Numbered from the stretch's first letter, positions 17,215-25,996 are shown. The stretch is 47,702 bases of DNA from Streptomyces graminilatus (GCF_001418565.1 NZ_LIQQ01000144.1:1-47702); one strand, 5' to 3'. Program-made: numbers and translations. The notes: generated by a model not told the origin, from the sequence alone.

Positions 17215-18029
17215 GCGGCAACATCCAACTGCTGAGCGACACCCTCGCCGCCGCCAAGGCCGAGGGCCGGTCCGCGCTCATCGCGTACCTTCCCGCCGGG
17301 TTCCCGACCGTCGACGGCGGGATCGACGCCGTCAAGGCCGTGTTCGAGGGCGGCGCCGACATCGTCGAGGTCGGGCTGCCGCACAGCGACCCGGTGCTCG
17401 ACGGCCCGGTCATCCAGACCGCCGACGACATCGCCCTGCGCGGCGGAGTCAAGATCGCGGACGTTCTGCGCACGGTCCGGGAGGCGTACGAGGCCTCCGG
17501 GAAGCCGGTGCTCGTCATGACGTACTGGAACCCCATCGACCGCTACGGCGTCGAGCGCTTCACCGCCGAGCTCGCCGAGGCGGGCGGCGCCGGGTGCATC
17601 CTGCCCGACCTGCCCGTGCAGGAGTCGGCGCTGTGGCGGGAGCACGCCGACAAGCACGGGCTCGCGACCGTGTTCGTCGTCGCGCCCAGCAGCAGGGACG
17701 CACGCCTCGCCGAGATCACGGCGGCGGGCAGCGGGTTCGTGTACGCCGCCTCGCTCATGGGCGTCACCGGGACCCGGGTGTCGGTCGGCGCCCAGGCGCA
17801 GGACCTGGTCCGGCGCACCCGCGCCACCGGCACCGACCTGCCGGTCTGCGTCGGCCTCGGCGTGTCCGACGCGGCGCAGGCCGCCGAGGTCGCCGGGTTC
17901 GCCGACGGGGTGATCGTCGGCTCGGCCTTCGTCAAGCGGATGCTGGACGCCCCGGACCACGCGGCCGGTGTAGAGGCCGTGCGGGAACTCGCCGCCGACC
18001 TCGCGAAGGGCGTGCGCGGCACCGCCTAG
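17211..18029 (+). CDS. trpA: tryptophan synthase alpha chain
   Basis: 272-aa barrel that splits indole-3-glycerol phosphate and channels indole to TrpB. The catalytic Glu and Asp lie in [43 protein letters not shown] and [13 protein letters not shown] are also typical. The GTG at 17211 lies within the trpB stop (GTGA), so the pair is coupled. A hairpin follows at 18137. Confidence 0.97.
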   Translation: MSGNIQLLSDTLAAAKAEGRSALIAYLPAGFPTVDGGIDAVKAVFEGGADIVEVGLPHSDPVLDGPVIQTADDIALRGGVKIADVLRTVREAYEASGKPVLVMTYWNPIDRYGVERFTAELAEAGGAGCILPDLPVQESALWREHADKHGLATVFVVAPSSRDARLAEITAAGSGFVYAASLMGVTGTRVSVGAQAQDLVRRTRATGTDLPVCVGLGVSDAAQAAEVAGFADGVIVGSAFVKRMLDAPDHAAGVEAVRELAADLAKGVRGTA

Positions 18030-18136
18030 ACAGGGCGGACACACCTGCGGGACGTACCGCTGGACGTATCGCCGGAACTACTGCCGGACATCCCGGCGGG
18101 ATTTCGTACAGGTCGCCCGAACGGGTGGACCTGGGG

Positions 18137-18163
18137 CCGGGGGGACGCAATGCGTCTCCCCGG
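18137..18163 (+). terminator. hairpin downstream of trpA
   Basis: CCGGGGGGACGC (18137-18148) pairs with GCGTCTCCCCGG (18152-18163) around AAT with one mismatch; TTCGTTCT follows. It is the likely end of the trp transcript. It stops only 14 nt before the next GTG, so it could also sit in that gene's leader. The rest of 18030-18136 shows nothing I recognise. Confidence 0.55.
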
Positions 18164-18177
18164 TTCGTTCTGCGGGT

Positions 18178-18954
18178 GTGAGCGAGAAGAATCGTGACGG
18201 AAAGCGCACCGCCCGCGAGCGGCTGGCGGTCGAGCGTGAGAAGCAGAAGTCCGCGGAGAAGCGGCGGCGGGTGCTGATCGTGGGCGCCAGTGTCGTCTGC
18301 GTGCTGGGACTCGCGGCGGTGATCGGCGTCGTCGCCGCGAACGTCGGGAAGGACGGCAAGAGCGAGAGCGCCGGCCCGGTCGTCGCGCCCTCGGGCGCGC
18401 AGGGCAAGGACAGCCTCGCGATCCCCGTGGGCGAGGACGGCGCCAAGTCGACGCTCACGGTGTGGGAGGACTTCCGCTGTCCCGCCTGCCAGGCCTTCGA
18501 GACCAACTACCGCTCGACCATCCATGAGCTGACGGCCGCGGGCAAGCTGAAGGTGGAGTACCACCTGGCGACGATCATCGACGGCAACATGCGCGGCAGC
18601 GGCTCCCACCACGCGGCCAACGCCGCCGCCTGCGCCCAGGACGCCGGCAAGTTCCCCGCGTACCACGACGTGCTCTACGAGAACCAGCCGCCGGAGACCG
18701 ACGACGCCTTCGCCAAGAACAGCAGGCTGATCGAGCTCGCGGCGAAGGCCGACGGTCTCGACACGCCCGCGTTCCGGACATGTGTCGAGGACGGCAAGCA
18801 CGACAGCTGGGTCGTGAAGTCGAACCAGGCCTTCCAGAGCGGCGGCTTCGGCGGCACACCGACCGTGCTGCTCAACGGGAAGAACATCTACCAGGACCAG
18901 ACGATGACCCCGGCGAAGCTCAAGCAGATGGTCGAGGCCGCGGGCAAGGCGTAG
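18178..18954 (+). CDS. membrane-anchored DsbA-like thiol oxidoreductase
   Basis: 258-aa protein with a very basic, helical N-terminus (residues 1-32), one membrane helix (about 33-56) and an outer thioredoxin-fold domain with the active site CPAC (Cys-101, Cys-104) in FRCPACQAF. The cis-Pro region GGFGGTPTVLLNGK is present near the end. It probably makes or reduces disulfides outside the membrane. In Streptomyces a gene of this type lies between trpA and lgt. The GTG at 18178 has no clear ribosome site. Confidence 0.88.
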   Translation: MSEKNRDGKRTARERLAVEREKQKSAEKRRRVLIVGASVVCVLGLAAVIGVVAANVGKDGKSESAGPVVAPSGAQGKDSLAIPVGEDGAKSTLTVWEDFRCPACQAFETNYRSTIHELTAAGKLKVEYHLATIIDGNMRGSGSHHAANAAACAQDAGKFPAYHDVLYENQPPETDDAFAKNSRLIELAAKADGLDTPAFRTCVEDGKHDSWVVKSNQAFQSGGFGGTPTVLLNGKNIYQDQTMTPAKLKQMVEAAGKA

Positions 18955-18962
18955 GGCTTTCG

Positions 18963-18982
18963 GCCCCGGGCGTTCCCGGGGC
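18963..18982 (+). terminator. short GC hairpin after the DsbA-like gene
   Basis: GCCCCGGG (18963-18970), loop CGTT, CCCGGGGC (18975-18982): a perfect 8-bp stem 8 nt after the stop. No T-run. Confidence 0.5.
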
Positions 18983-19104
18983 GGGCTTCGCCAGTGCCTC
19001 CGGTTTCACCGTCGTGGGCGGAACCGGGGGCACGGCCCGTTATGGAGCCGTAGCCCGGGGCGGCTCACATCCGCCGCGTCCGTCAAGGTAGCGTCGGGAC
19101 TGCC

Positions 19105-20106
19105 ATGGAAATCGCCTACATTCCCAGTCCGTCGCGCGGGGTGCTGCACCTTGGACCCATTCCGCTGCGCGGCTACGCGTTCTGCATCATCATCGGGGTC
19201 TTCGTCGCGGTCTGGCTCGGCAACAAGCGCTGGCTCGCCCGCGGTGGCCGACCCGGCACGGTGGCCGACATCGCGGTCTGGGCCGTGCCCTTCGGCCTGG
19301 TCGGTGGCCGCCTCTATCACGTGATCACGGACTACGAGCTGTACTTCAGCGAGGGCCGCGACTGGGTGGACTCCTTCAAGATCTGGGAGGGCGGCCTCGG
19401 TATCTGGGGCGCGATCGCCCTTGGCGCGCTGGGCGCGTGGATCGGGTGCCGCCGGCGCGGGATCCCGCTGCCCGCGTGGGCCGACGCCCTCGCCCCCGGT
19501 ATCGCCCTCGCACAGGCGATCGGGCGGTGGGGCAACTGGTTCAACCAGGAGCTGTACGGGCGGGAGACCGACCTCCCCTGGGCCCTGCACATCACCTCCT
19601 CGACCGACGGCCGGGTCCCGGGCTACTACCACCCGACGTTCCTGTACGAGTCCCTGTGGTGTGTCGGTGTCGCGCTGCTGGTCATCTGGGCCGACCGGCG
19701 CTTCACGCTGGGGCACGGCCGGGCGTTCGCGCTGTACGTCGCGAGCTACTGCGTGGGCCGCTTCTGGATCGAGTACCTGCGCGTCGACGACGCCCACCAC
19801 ATCCTGGGCATGCGGCTGAACAACTGGACCGCGATCTTCGTCTTCATCCTCGCGGTGATCTACTTCGTGCTCTCGGCGAAGAAGCGGCCGGGCCGGGAGG
19901 AAGTCGTGGAGCCGGATGTGGAGCCGGCGGCGGATGTCTCCGACGGTTCGGCGGCGGACGGCGCCGACAGCGACAAGGGTGACGGTGAATCGGCGGACGT
20001 GAAGGCCGACGCCGATACGGACGGCAAGGCCGACTCCGAGGACGGCGACAAGGCCGACTCCGAGGACGGCGCCAAGGCCGAGACGGAGCCGACCAAGAAG
20101 AGCTGA
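19105..20106 (+). CDS. lgt: prolipoprotein diacylglyceryl transferase with acidic tail
   Basis: 333-aa membrane enzyme adding diacylglycerol to the lipobox Cys of prolipoproteins. Several membrane segments are visible, along with the Lgt signature GRWGNWFNQELYG (about 141-153), the HPTFLYESLW segment and the late RFWIEYLRVDD. After about residue 258 a non-catalytic, strongly acidic tail of about 75 residues follows, with the repeated KADSEDG. Such tails are common in actinobacterial Lgt and are not required by the core fold. Confidence 0.95.
   Translation: MEIAYIPSPSRGVLHLGPIPLRGYAFCIIIGVFVAVWLGNKRWLARGGRPGTVADIAVWAVPFGLVGGRLYHVITDYELYFSEGRDWVDSFKIWEGGLGIWGAIALGALGAWIGCRRRGIPLPAWADALAPGIALAQAIGRWGNWFNQELYGRETDLPWALHITSSTDGRVPGYYHPTFLYESLWCVGVALLVIWADRRFTLGHGRAFALYVASYCVGRFWIEYLRVDDAHHILGMRLNNWTAIFVFILAVIYFVLSAKKRPGREEVVEPDVEPAADVSDGSAADGADSDKGDGESADVKADADTDGKADSEDGDKADSEDGAKAETEPTKKS
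20026..20070 (+). repeat. 24-nt tandem repeat in the lgt tail
   Basis: AAGGCCGACTCCGAGGAC plus GGC occurs at 20026-20046 and 20050-20070, encoding two copies of KADSEDG. A third, imperfect unit (AAGGCCGA) follows. Confidence 0.8.
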
Positions 20107-20125
20107 GTGCCGGCCGTACGACGAT

Positions 20126-20158
20126 GAGGGCGCCCCCGGTCCGACCGGGGGCGCCCTC
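20126..20158. terminator. two-way terminator between lgt and the CitE-like gene
   Basis: GAGGGCGCCCCCGGT (20126-20140), loop CCG, ACCGGGGGCGCCCTC (20144-20158): a perfect 15-bp stem between converging genes. TTCCTT follows on the plus strand. Confidence 0.85.
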
Positions 20159-20187
20159 GTTCCTTGTGCCTTGTTCCTTGTGGCGGG

Positions 20188-21018
20188 TCAGGATCGGTCG
20201 CGGTGGCGGTCGGCCAGGGACAGGGTTCTGCGGGCCGATGTGACCACCGCCGCGTCGATGAAGCGGCCGTCGGGGAGAGCCTGGGCGCCCTCGTCCGTCG
20301 CCGCCGCCTTGACGATCTGCTCGGCCTCCTCGATCTCCTCCGGGGTGGGGAGGTACGCGCGTTCGATGACCGGGAGCTGGCGCGGGTGGATCGCCGCCCG
20401 GCCCAGGAAGCCCAGGGCGCGACCGTGGGCGCAGGACCCGGCCAGGGTGTCGAGGTCCCGGGTGTCCGGGTGGACCGACTGGGGCGGCGGGGCGAGACCG
20501 GCCGCCCGTGCGGCCACGACGACCCGGGAGCGGCACCAGTCCAGGCCGGTGTCCCCTCGTACCCCCAGATCGGCCCGGAGGTCGGCCTCGCCGAGCGCGA
20601 TGCCGTGCAGGGCGGGGTGCGCGGTCGCGATGGCGAAGGCGTGTTCGATGCCGAGGGCGGTTTCGAGCAGGGCGTACAGCGGGACCCCGGTGCCTGTGCG
20701 GGCGGCCACGCGGACGACCTCCTGCGGTGTCGTCACCTTCGGGAGCCGTAGGCCCGAGACGCCGGGGAGGCGTTCGAGGGCACGCAGTTCGCGGGTGGCC
20801 AGGGGGCCGTCCAGGGCGTTGATCCGGACGTGGACCGGTACCGGCTGGGGGTCGGCCAGGCGCTCGGCGGTGGCCTCGCGGGCGTACTCCTTGCGGTCGG
20901 GGGCGACCGCGTCCTCCAGGTCGACCACGACCACGTCGGCGCCGGAGGCCAGCGCCTTGGACACCACCTCGGGGCGGTCGCCGGGGACGTACAGCCAGGT
21001 CAGGGGAGTGGCTGTCAC
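20188..21018 (-). CDS. CitE-like CoA-ester lyase (HpcH/HpaI family)
   Basis: 276-aa barrel of the citrate lyase beta/malyl-CoA lyase superfamily: WLYVPGDRPE, VVVVDLEDAVAPDRK, VHVRINALDG, GLRLPKV, ALLETALGIEHAFAIA and IALGEADLRADLG. These enzymes split CoA esters such as malyl-, citramalyl- or citryl-CoA. GTG at 21018 overlaps the CaiB-type stop by 4 nt, so the lyase may act on a CoA ester made by that transferase. The natural substrate is unknown. It is distinct from, and clearly shorter than, the Mcl enzyme at 29406. Confidence 0.88.
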   Translation of the reverse strand: MTATPLTWLYVPGDRPEVVSKALASGADVVVVDLEDAVAPDRKEYAREATAERLADPQPVPVHVRINALDGPLATRELRALERLPGVSGLRLPKVTTPQEVVRVAARTGTGVPLYALLETALGIEHAFAIATAHPALHGIALGEADLRADLGVRGDTGLDWCRSRVVVAARAAGLAPPPQSVHPDTRDLDTLAGSCAHGRALGFLGRAAIHPRQLPVIERAYLPTPEEIEEAEQIVKAAATDEGAQALPDGRFIDAAVVTSARRTLSLADRHRDRS

Positions 21019-22277
21019 AGGGCCCCCTCGGTGCGCAGGGTGTCGATCTCGGGTCCGGTCAGGCCGAGTTCGGTGAGGACGGCCGTGGTGTCCGCGCCGT
21101 GCGCGCGACCCGCCCAGCGGATCGCGCCGGGGGTCGCGGAGAGCCGGAAGAGGACGTTCTGCATACGGATCGGGCCGAGGTCGGGGTCGTCGACCGTGGT
21201 GATGGTGTCGAGGGCCTGGTACTGCGGGTCGGTCATCACCTCCCGTACGTCCTGGACCGGGGCGACCGCCGCCTCCGCCTTCTCGAAGGCCGCGATGACC
21301 TCGGACTGGGGATGGCGGGAGATCCACGTGCCGACCGCCTCGTCGAGGACGTCCGAGTGGCGGGCGCGGTCGGCGCCGGTGGCGAACCAGGGCTCGTCGA
21401 TCAGCTCCGGGCGGCCGACCAGCCGCATCACGCGCTCGGCGATCGACTGGGCCGAGGTCGACACGGCGACCCAGGTGCCGTCGGCCGTGCGGTAGGTGTT
21501 GCGGGGGGCGTTGTTCTGCGAACGGTTGCCGGTGCGCGGCTGGACGTGGCCCAACTGGTCGTACCAGAGCGGCTGCGGGCCGAGGACGGTGAGGATCGGC
21601 TCGATGATCGCCATGTCGACGACCTGGCCCTCGCCGGTGCGGTCACGGGCGGACAGGGCCGTCATGACCGCGTACGCCGTGGCCAGGCCCGCGATCGAGT
21701 CGGCGAGGCCGAAGGGCGGGAGCGTCGGGGGCGCGTCCGGTTCGCCGGTGATCGCGGCGAAGCCGCTCATCGCCTCGGCGAGGGTGCCGAAGCCGGGGCG
21801 GTGAGCGTACGGGCCGAACTGGCCGAAGGCGGTGACCCGGGCGAGGACCAGCCGCGGATTGGCGGCGGACAGCTCCGGCCAGCCCAGGTCCCATTTCTCC
21901 AGGGTGCCCGGGCGGAAGTTCTCGATGACGACGTCGGCGGTGGCCGCGAGCCGGAGGAGGGTGGCCTGGCCGCTCCGCCGGGAGAGGTCGAGGGTCATCG
22001 TGCGCTTGTTGCGGCCCAGCAGCTTCCACCAGAGGCCGATGCCGTCCTTCGACGGGCCGTGGCCCCGGGAGGGGTCAGGTTTCACCGGGTGCTCGATCTT
22101 GATCACCTCGGCACCGAAGTCGCCGAGCATCGTCGCGGCGAGCGGGCCGGCGAAGAGGGTGGCCAGGTCGAGGACGCGGAGGCCGGTGAGGGGGGCTGTG
22201 GTCTTGATGGGTGCGGGTGCGGGTGCGGATGTGGACACGGATGTGGGTGCCGGTTCGGTCGTTTTCGGGGGGTTCAT
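21015..22277 (-). CDS. CaiB/BaiF family III CoA-transferase
   Basis: 420-aa protein. The first 30 residues are low complexity (Pro/Thr/Ser/Ala); then LRVLDLATLFAGPLAATML, FGAEVIKIEHP, GRNKRTMTLDL, ADVVIENFRPGTLEKWDLG and VTAFGQFGPYAHRPGF, the usual family III order. It moves CoA between organic acids. The ATG at 22277 overlaps the ribokinase stop (ATGA) and its own stop overlaps the lyase start. The CaiB-CitE pairing resembles citramalate or malate activation followed by cleavage, but the acid is not known. Confidence 0.9.
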   Translation of the reverse strand: MNPPKTTEPAPTSVSTSAPAPAPIKTTAPLTGLRVLDLATLFAGPLAATMLGDFGAEVIKIEHPVKPDPSRGHGPSKDGIGLWWKLLGRNKRTMTLDLSRRSGQATLLRLAATADVVIENFRPGTLEKWDLGWPELSAANPRLVLARVTAFGQFGPYAHRPGFGTLAEAMSGFAAITGEPDAPPTLPPFGLADSIAGLATAYAVMTALSARDRTGEGQVVDMAIIEPILTVLGPQPLWYDQLGHVQPRTGNRSQNNAPRNTYRTADGTWVAVSTSAQSIAERVMRLVGRPELIDEPWFATGADRARHSDVLDEAVGTWISRHPQSEVIAAFEKAEAAVAPVQDVREVMTDPQYQALDTITTVDDPDLGPIRMQNVLFRLSATPGAIRWAGRAHGADTTAVLTELGLTGPEIDTLRTEGAL

Positions 22278-23170
22278 GATGTGTACCTGGCCTCGATCTC
22301 CGCGCGGAACGGCATCGACGCCGACGCGCCCGGCCGTTGTACGGACAGAGCGCCCGCCGCCGCGGCCCACGCCAGGGCGTCCGGCATCGGGCGGCCCTCG
22401 GCCAGGGCCACCGCGAGGGCGCCTACGAAGGTGTCACCGGCGCCCGTCGAGTCCACGGCGATGACGGGCGGCGCGGGGACGGTGACCGGTTCGGCGAGGT
22501 CCCGGGACGCGTACAGGCTGCCGGCCGCGCCGAGGGTGACGACGACCTCCGGCACCTGGTCGAGGAGTACTACGGCCGCCTTGTGCGGGTCGGTCAGACC
22601 GGTGAGGGCCGTAGCCTCGTGCTCGTTCGGCACCAACAGGTCGGTGACGGCGAGGAGTTCGGGCGGGAGCGGCTGGACGGGTGCCGGGGTGAGGATCGTA
22701 CGGACGCCGTGGCGGCGGGCGGCCCGTGCGCCCTCGGTCACCGCCGTGAGCGGGATCTCCAGTTGGAGCAGCAGCGCGTCGGCGCCGGCGATCAGGCCCT
22801 CGTCGCCGGGCGCGAGAGCGGTGACGGTGCCGTTGGCGCCGGGGACGACGACGATCGCGTTGCCGCCCTCGTCGTCCACGACGATGTGCGCGCTGCCGGA
22901 GGCGCACTCGGCGGTGCGGAGGTGGTCGGTGCCGATACTCAAGTTTTCTAGGACCGACCGGAGTTGGGTGCCGTACGGGTCGTTGCCCACCGCGCCGATC
23001 ATCGAGACGTCGGCGCCCGCGCGGGCCGCGGCGACGGCCTGGTTGGCGCCCTTGCCGCCGGGGATCGTACGGAACTCCCGTCCTGTCACGGTCTCCCCGC
23101 GCTGCGGGGCCTTGCCGACGTACGCGATGAGGTCCATGTTCGTGCTGCCCAGCACGACGATATGGGTCAT
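22274..23170 (-). CDS. rbsK: ribokinase (PfkB family)
   Basis: 298-aa sugar kinase. It has the first PfkB signature with the ribokinase form IPGGKGANQAVAAAR (about 36-50), the N-terminal GSTNMDL, and the second signature DSTGAGDTFVGAL with the catalytic Asp. The form and length fit ribokinase making ribose 5-phosphate better than adenosine or fructose kinases. ATG at 23170 overlaps the stop of the ADP-ribosylglycohydrolase gene, suggesting coupled production with a glycosidase that could release ribose. Confidence 0.88.
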   Translation of the reverse strand: MTHIVVLGSTNMDLIAYVGKAPQRGETVTGREFRTIPGGKGANQAVAAARAGADVSMIGAVGNDPYGTQLRSVLENLSIGTDHLRTAECASGSAHIVVDDEGGNAIVVVPGANGTVTALAPGDEGLIAGADALLLQLEIPLTAVTEGARAARRHGVRTILTPAPVQPLPPELLAVTDLLVPNEHEATALTGLTDPHKAAVVLLDQVPEVVVTLGAAGSLYASRDLAEPVTVPAPPVIAVDSTGAGDTFVGALAVALAEGRPMPDALAWAAAAGALSVQRPGASASMPFRAEIEARYTS

Positions 23171-24270
23171 GGGTGGACTGGCTCCAAGTGCGTGAGGGAG
23201 TGCGTCAGTTGGGCGAGTGTGTCGAAGCCGGTGCCGTTGAAGTCCGCGACGGAGGTGGCCAGTCGGTTCTTCAGAGGGTCCGTCCAGCGGCCCGGGAGGG
23301 CGGCGGGGGAGCCGGCGAGTAGCGCGGCGATGCTTCCGGCGGTCGCGCCGTTGGAGTCGGTGTCCCAACCGCCGGACACGGCACGGCAGATGGAGCCGGT
23401 GAAGTCGCCGTCGGCGTGGGTGAGGGCGGCGGCGATCAGGGCGGTGTTGGGGATGGCGTGGACCCAGTGGTAGGTGGTCGCGTGGGTGGCGTGGAGTTCG
23501 TCGACCACTGTGTCGAAGTCGGGGTGCGACTGCGCCAGTTGGATGCCGTGGTGGATGGCTGCGGCCAGGCGGGAGCGTGGGGGGACGACGGTCAGCCCGG
23601 TGCGCAGGCAGGCGTGGATGTCGTGGGTGCCGGTGGCGGCCCGGGCGATGGTGGCCGCCGTGAACATCGCCGCGTAGACGCCGTTGGCGGTGTGGGTGAG
23701 GGTGGCGTCGCGGTACGCCTGTTCGGCGGCGGCGGCCGGGTCGCCGGGGCAGGTCCAGCCGTAGATGTCGGCGCGGATCAGGGCGCCGATCCACTCCTGG
23801 TACGGGTTGTCGTACGTGGCTGTCAGCGGTGGCCTGAGACCGGCGGCGAGGTTGCGGTAGGCGGCGCGTTCCGCCGTGAACGTCTGGAGGAAGGGCAGTC
23901 GCAGCAGCCACAGCTCGCCGACCTGCTCGGTGCTGAAGTCGAAACCGTGCGTCTCCAGCAGATCCAGGCCGAGGATCGCGTAGTCGACGTCGTCGTCCCG
24001 GCAGCTTCCGTGGATCCGGCCACGCACGCACTGGCGCCACTCCGGGCGGAGCTCGAAGTCGTCGGACCCGTCCGCGCTGCCCGCGGGCGGCTCGGGCAGG
24101 TAGTCGGTGAGCGGGAGGGCGCCGGTGCGCCGCAGGTAGCGGTCGATGCGGTCGCGGGTCCAGTAGTCGCCGCGCTCGACCGGCTTGCCGAGCATGTTGC
24201 CCGCGATCCGGCCGAGCCAGCCTCCGAGAACGCGGTCGGCCTGTCCCGTGGCGGTGCCCGCAGCGGTCAT
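23167..24270 (-). CDS. ADP-ribosylglycohydrolase (ARH) family protein
   Basis: 367-aa all-helical Mg-dependent ARH-type hydrolase. The N-terminal GGWLGRIAGNMLGKPVE (about 16-32), an acidic cluster CRDDDVDYAI (Asp-92 to Asp-94) and the C-terminal metal site GGWDTDSNGA (about 300-309) are present. This DDDVDY/GGWDTDS form differs from classical DraG, so the substrate could be an N-ribosyl compound other than ADP-ribosyl-protein. The ATG at 24270 has GGAGG only one nt away, and an in-frame stop lies four codons upstream, so no better upstream start exists. First gene of a four-gene coupled set. Confidence 0.85.
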   Translation of the reverse strand: MTAAGTATGQADRVLGGWLGRIAGNMLGKPVERGDYWTRDRIDRYLRRTGALPLTDYLPEPPAGSADGSDDFELRPEWRQCVRGRIHGSCRDDDVDYAILGLDLLETHGFDFSTEQVGELWLLRLPFLQTFTAERAAYRNLAAGLRPPLTATYDNPYQEWIGALIRADIYGWTCPGDPAAAAEQAYRDATLTHTANGVYAAMFTAATIARAATGTHDIHACLRTGLTVVPPRSRLAAAIHHGIQLAQSHPDFDTVVDELHATHATTYHWVHAIPNTALIAAALTHADGDFTGSICRAVSGGWDTDSNGATAGSIAALLAGSPAALPGRWTDPLKNRLATSVADFNGTGFDTLAQLTHSLTHLEPVHP

Positions 24271-24417
24271 CCCTCCGGTTTACCACCAACACGGGGCCCG
24301 CGGTGTCCCGGCGGTGCGCGGCCGGGGAGGGCATGGCGGGCCGGTCGTCCTGCGGTTAAGGTCGCAGCGGCGCGACTGCCCTGACGTGTGCGGGGCCGAG
24401 AGCAAGGGGAATACAGG

Positions 24418-25596
24418 GTGGCGGACGCTGCGGGTACGACCAGTACGACGGGTACGGCAGGTGTGCGGACGGCTCGGGTGCTGATCGCGGCCGACAAGTT
24501 CAAGGGGTCGCTGACGGCCGTACAGGTCGCCGAGCGGGTGACCGCCGGGCTGCGCAGGGCCGCCCCGGGCGTCGAGGTCGAGTCGCTGCCCGTGGCCGAC
24601 GGCGGCGACGGGACCGTGGCCGCCGCGGTCGCCGCCGGATTCGAACAGCGTGAGGTGCGGGTCGCGGGGCCGCTCGGACACGAGGTGACCGCCGCGTACG
24701 CGCTGCGCGGTGACACCGCCGTCGTGGAGATGGCGGAGGCGAGCGGGCTCCAGCGGCTGCCCTCGGGCGTCCTCGCGCCGCTCACGGCATCGACGTACGG
24801 CTCCGGCGAACTGCTGCGGGCCGCCCTGGACGCGGGCGCGCGCACGATCGTCTTCGGGGTCGGCGGCAGCGCCACCAACGACGGGGGCGCGGGCATGCTG
24901 TCCGCTCTCGGCGCGCGCTTCCTGGACGCCGACGGAGAGCCCGTACCCCCCGGGGGCGGCGGTCTTGGCAGCCTCGCCTCGGTGGATCTCTCGGGCCTCG
25001 ACCCCCGTCTCGCGGACGTCGACCTCGTGCTGGCCAGCGATGTGGACAACCCGCTGACCGGGCCGACGGGCGCGCCCGCCGTGTACGGCCCGCAGAAGGG
25101 CGCCTCCCCGGCCGACGTGGCCGCCCTGGACGAGGCTCTCGCGCACTACGCCAAGGTCATGGAGACGGCGATCGGCGTGAAGGCCGCCCAGTACGCCACC
25201 GCGCCGGGCGCCGGCGCCGCCGGGGGCATCGGCTACGGCGCCTTGGTCCTCGGCGCCCGGTTCAGGCCCGGCATCGAGGTCATGCTCGACGTCCTCGGCT
25301 TCGCGTCCGCCCTGGACCGCGCCACGCTGGTGATCACCGGGGAGGGCTCCCTCGACGAGCAGACCCTGCACGGCAAGGCCCCGGCGGGTGTCGCGGCGGC
25401 GGCCCGGGCCCAGGGCCGCGAGGTCGTCGCGGTCTGCGGACGCCTCGCCCTGCGCCCGGAGGCACTGGGCCGGGCCGGCATCCGGCGCGCGTACCCCCTG
25501 ACGGAGATCGAGCCGGACCTCGCGAAGTGCGTCGCCGAGGCCGGGCCGCTCCTGGAGCGGGTCGCGGAGAACATCGGCAGGGACTTTCTGCTCTGA
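24418..25596 (+). CDS. glxK: glycerate kinase (GlxK/GarK type)
   Basis: 392-aa type II glycerate kinase converting glycerate to phosphoglycerate. Seen are VLIAADKFKGSLTAVQVAE (N-terminal signature), SLPVADGGDGTVAAAV, GVGGSATNDGGAGML, VYGPQKGAS and ITGEGSLDEQTLHGKAP. The GTG at 24418 follows AAGGGGA at a good distance; an upstream GTG at 24388 in frame is less likely. It diverges from the ARH gene across a 147-nt gap. Glycerate could come from glyoxylate made by malyl-CoA-type lyases nearby, but this is inference. Confidence 0.93.
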   Translation: MADAAGTTSTTGTAGVRTARVLIAADKFKGSLTAVQVAERVTAGLRRAAPGVEVESLPVADGGDGTVAAAVAAGFEQREVRVAGPLGHEVTAAYALRGDTAVVEMAEASGLQRLPSGVLAPLTASTYGSGELLRAALDAGARTIVFGVGGSATNDGGAGMLSALGARFLDADGEPVPPGGGGLGSLASVDLSGLDPRLADVDLVLASDVDNPLTGPTGAPAVYGPQKGASPADVAALDEALAHYAKVMETAIGVKAAQYATAPGAGAAGGIGYGALVLGARFRPGIEVMLDVLGFASALDRATLVITGEGSLDEQTLHGKAPAGVAAAARAQGREVVAVCGRLALRPEALGRAGIRRAYPLTEIEPDLAKCVAEAGPLLERVAENIGRDFLL

Positions 25597-25905
25597 AGCC
25601 TGCTCCTGGGGGCCGCCACACGCCCAGGCCGGGCCCGTGCCAGGTGCCGGCAGCAGCGTGCCCACGCCCCCGTCGGCCCGCCTCCGCCGCCCGAACCGGT
25701 GTCCGGCTCCCGTGACGGCTGCTGAAGGCCTCCCACGGGTCCCACCGCTCCGCCTGCCCCAGCACCACCCGGCGTACGCGCTCCCACCGGGCGGGATGAA
25801 GGCCGTACCGGAGTCCGAGAGGCCGAGAGTTCGAGGAGGCGTCCGTCACGGCAGGCTGCCCGCGCGGGTGCGTGCGCCCGGAGATGAGCCCCGGGCGCAA
25901 CGCGA
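25597..25905. other. gene-poor interval after glxK
   Basis: About 300 nt without a convincing gene. A minus-strand frame from a GTG at 25849 (VTDASSNSRPL...) runs into glxK but has mixed third positions and no ribosome site. No RNA gene or mobile element is visible. Confidence 0.5.
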
Positions 25906-25942
25906 AGGGCCCCGAACCGATCGGAATCCGGTTCGGGGCCCT
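25906..25942. terminator. two-way terminator between glxK and pssA
   Basis: AGGGCCCCGAACCG (25906-25919) pairs perfectly with CGGTTCGGGGCCCT (25929-25942) around a 9-nt loop; it lies between converging genes. Confidence 0.85.
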
Positions 25943-25943
25943 C

Positions 25944-25983
25944 CGTACGAATACGTACGAATACGTACGAGCGCGTACGAGTG
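25944..25983. repeat. 10-bp tandem repeat array (four units)
   Basis: Units CGTACGAATA, CGTACGAATA, CGTACGAGCG, CGTACGAGTG in a row, between the terminator and the 3' end of pssA. Each unit contains the palindrome CGTACG. Confidence 0.85.
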
Positions 25984-25996
25984 TGTCGCGCGACCG

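Noticed and set aside
25334..25849. Minus-strand frame starting VTDASSNSRPLGLRYG after pssA
   Set aside because: It runs deep into glxK on the opposite strand, has mixed third-position composition and no ribosome site; the first 45 codons look slightly gene-like but no family is recognised.
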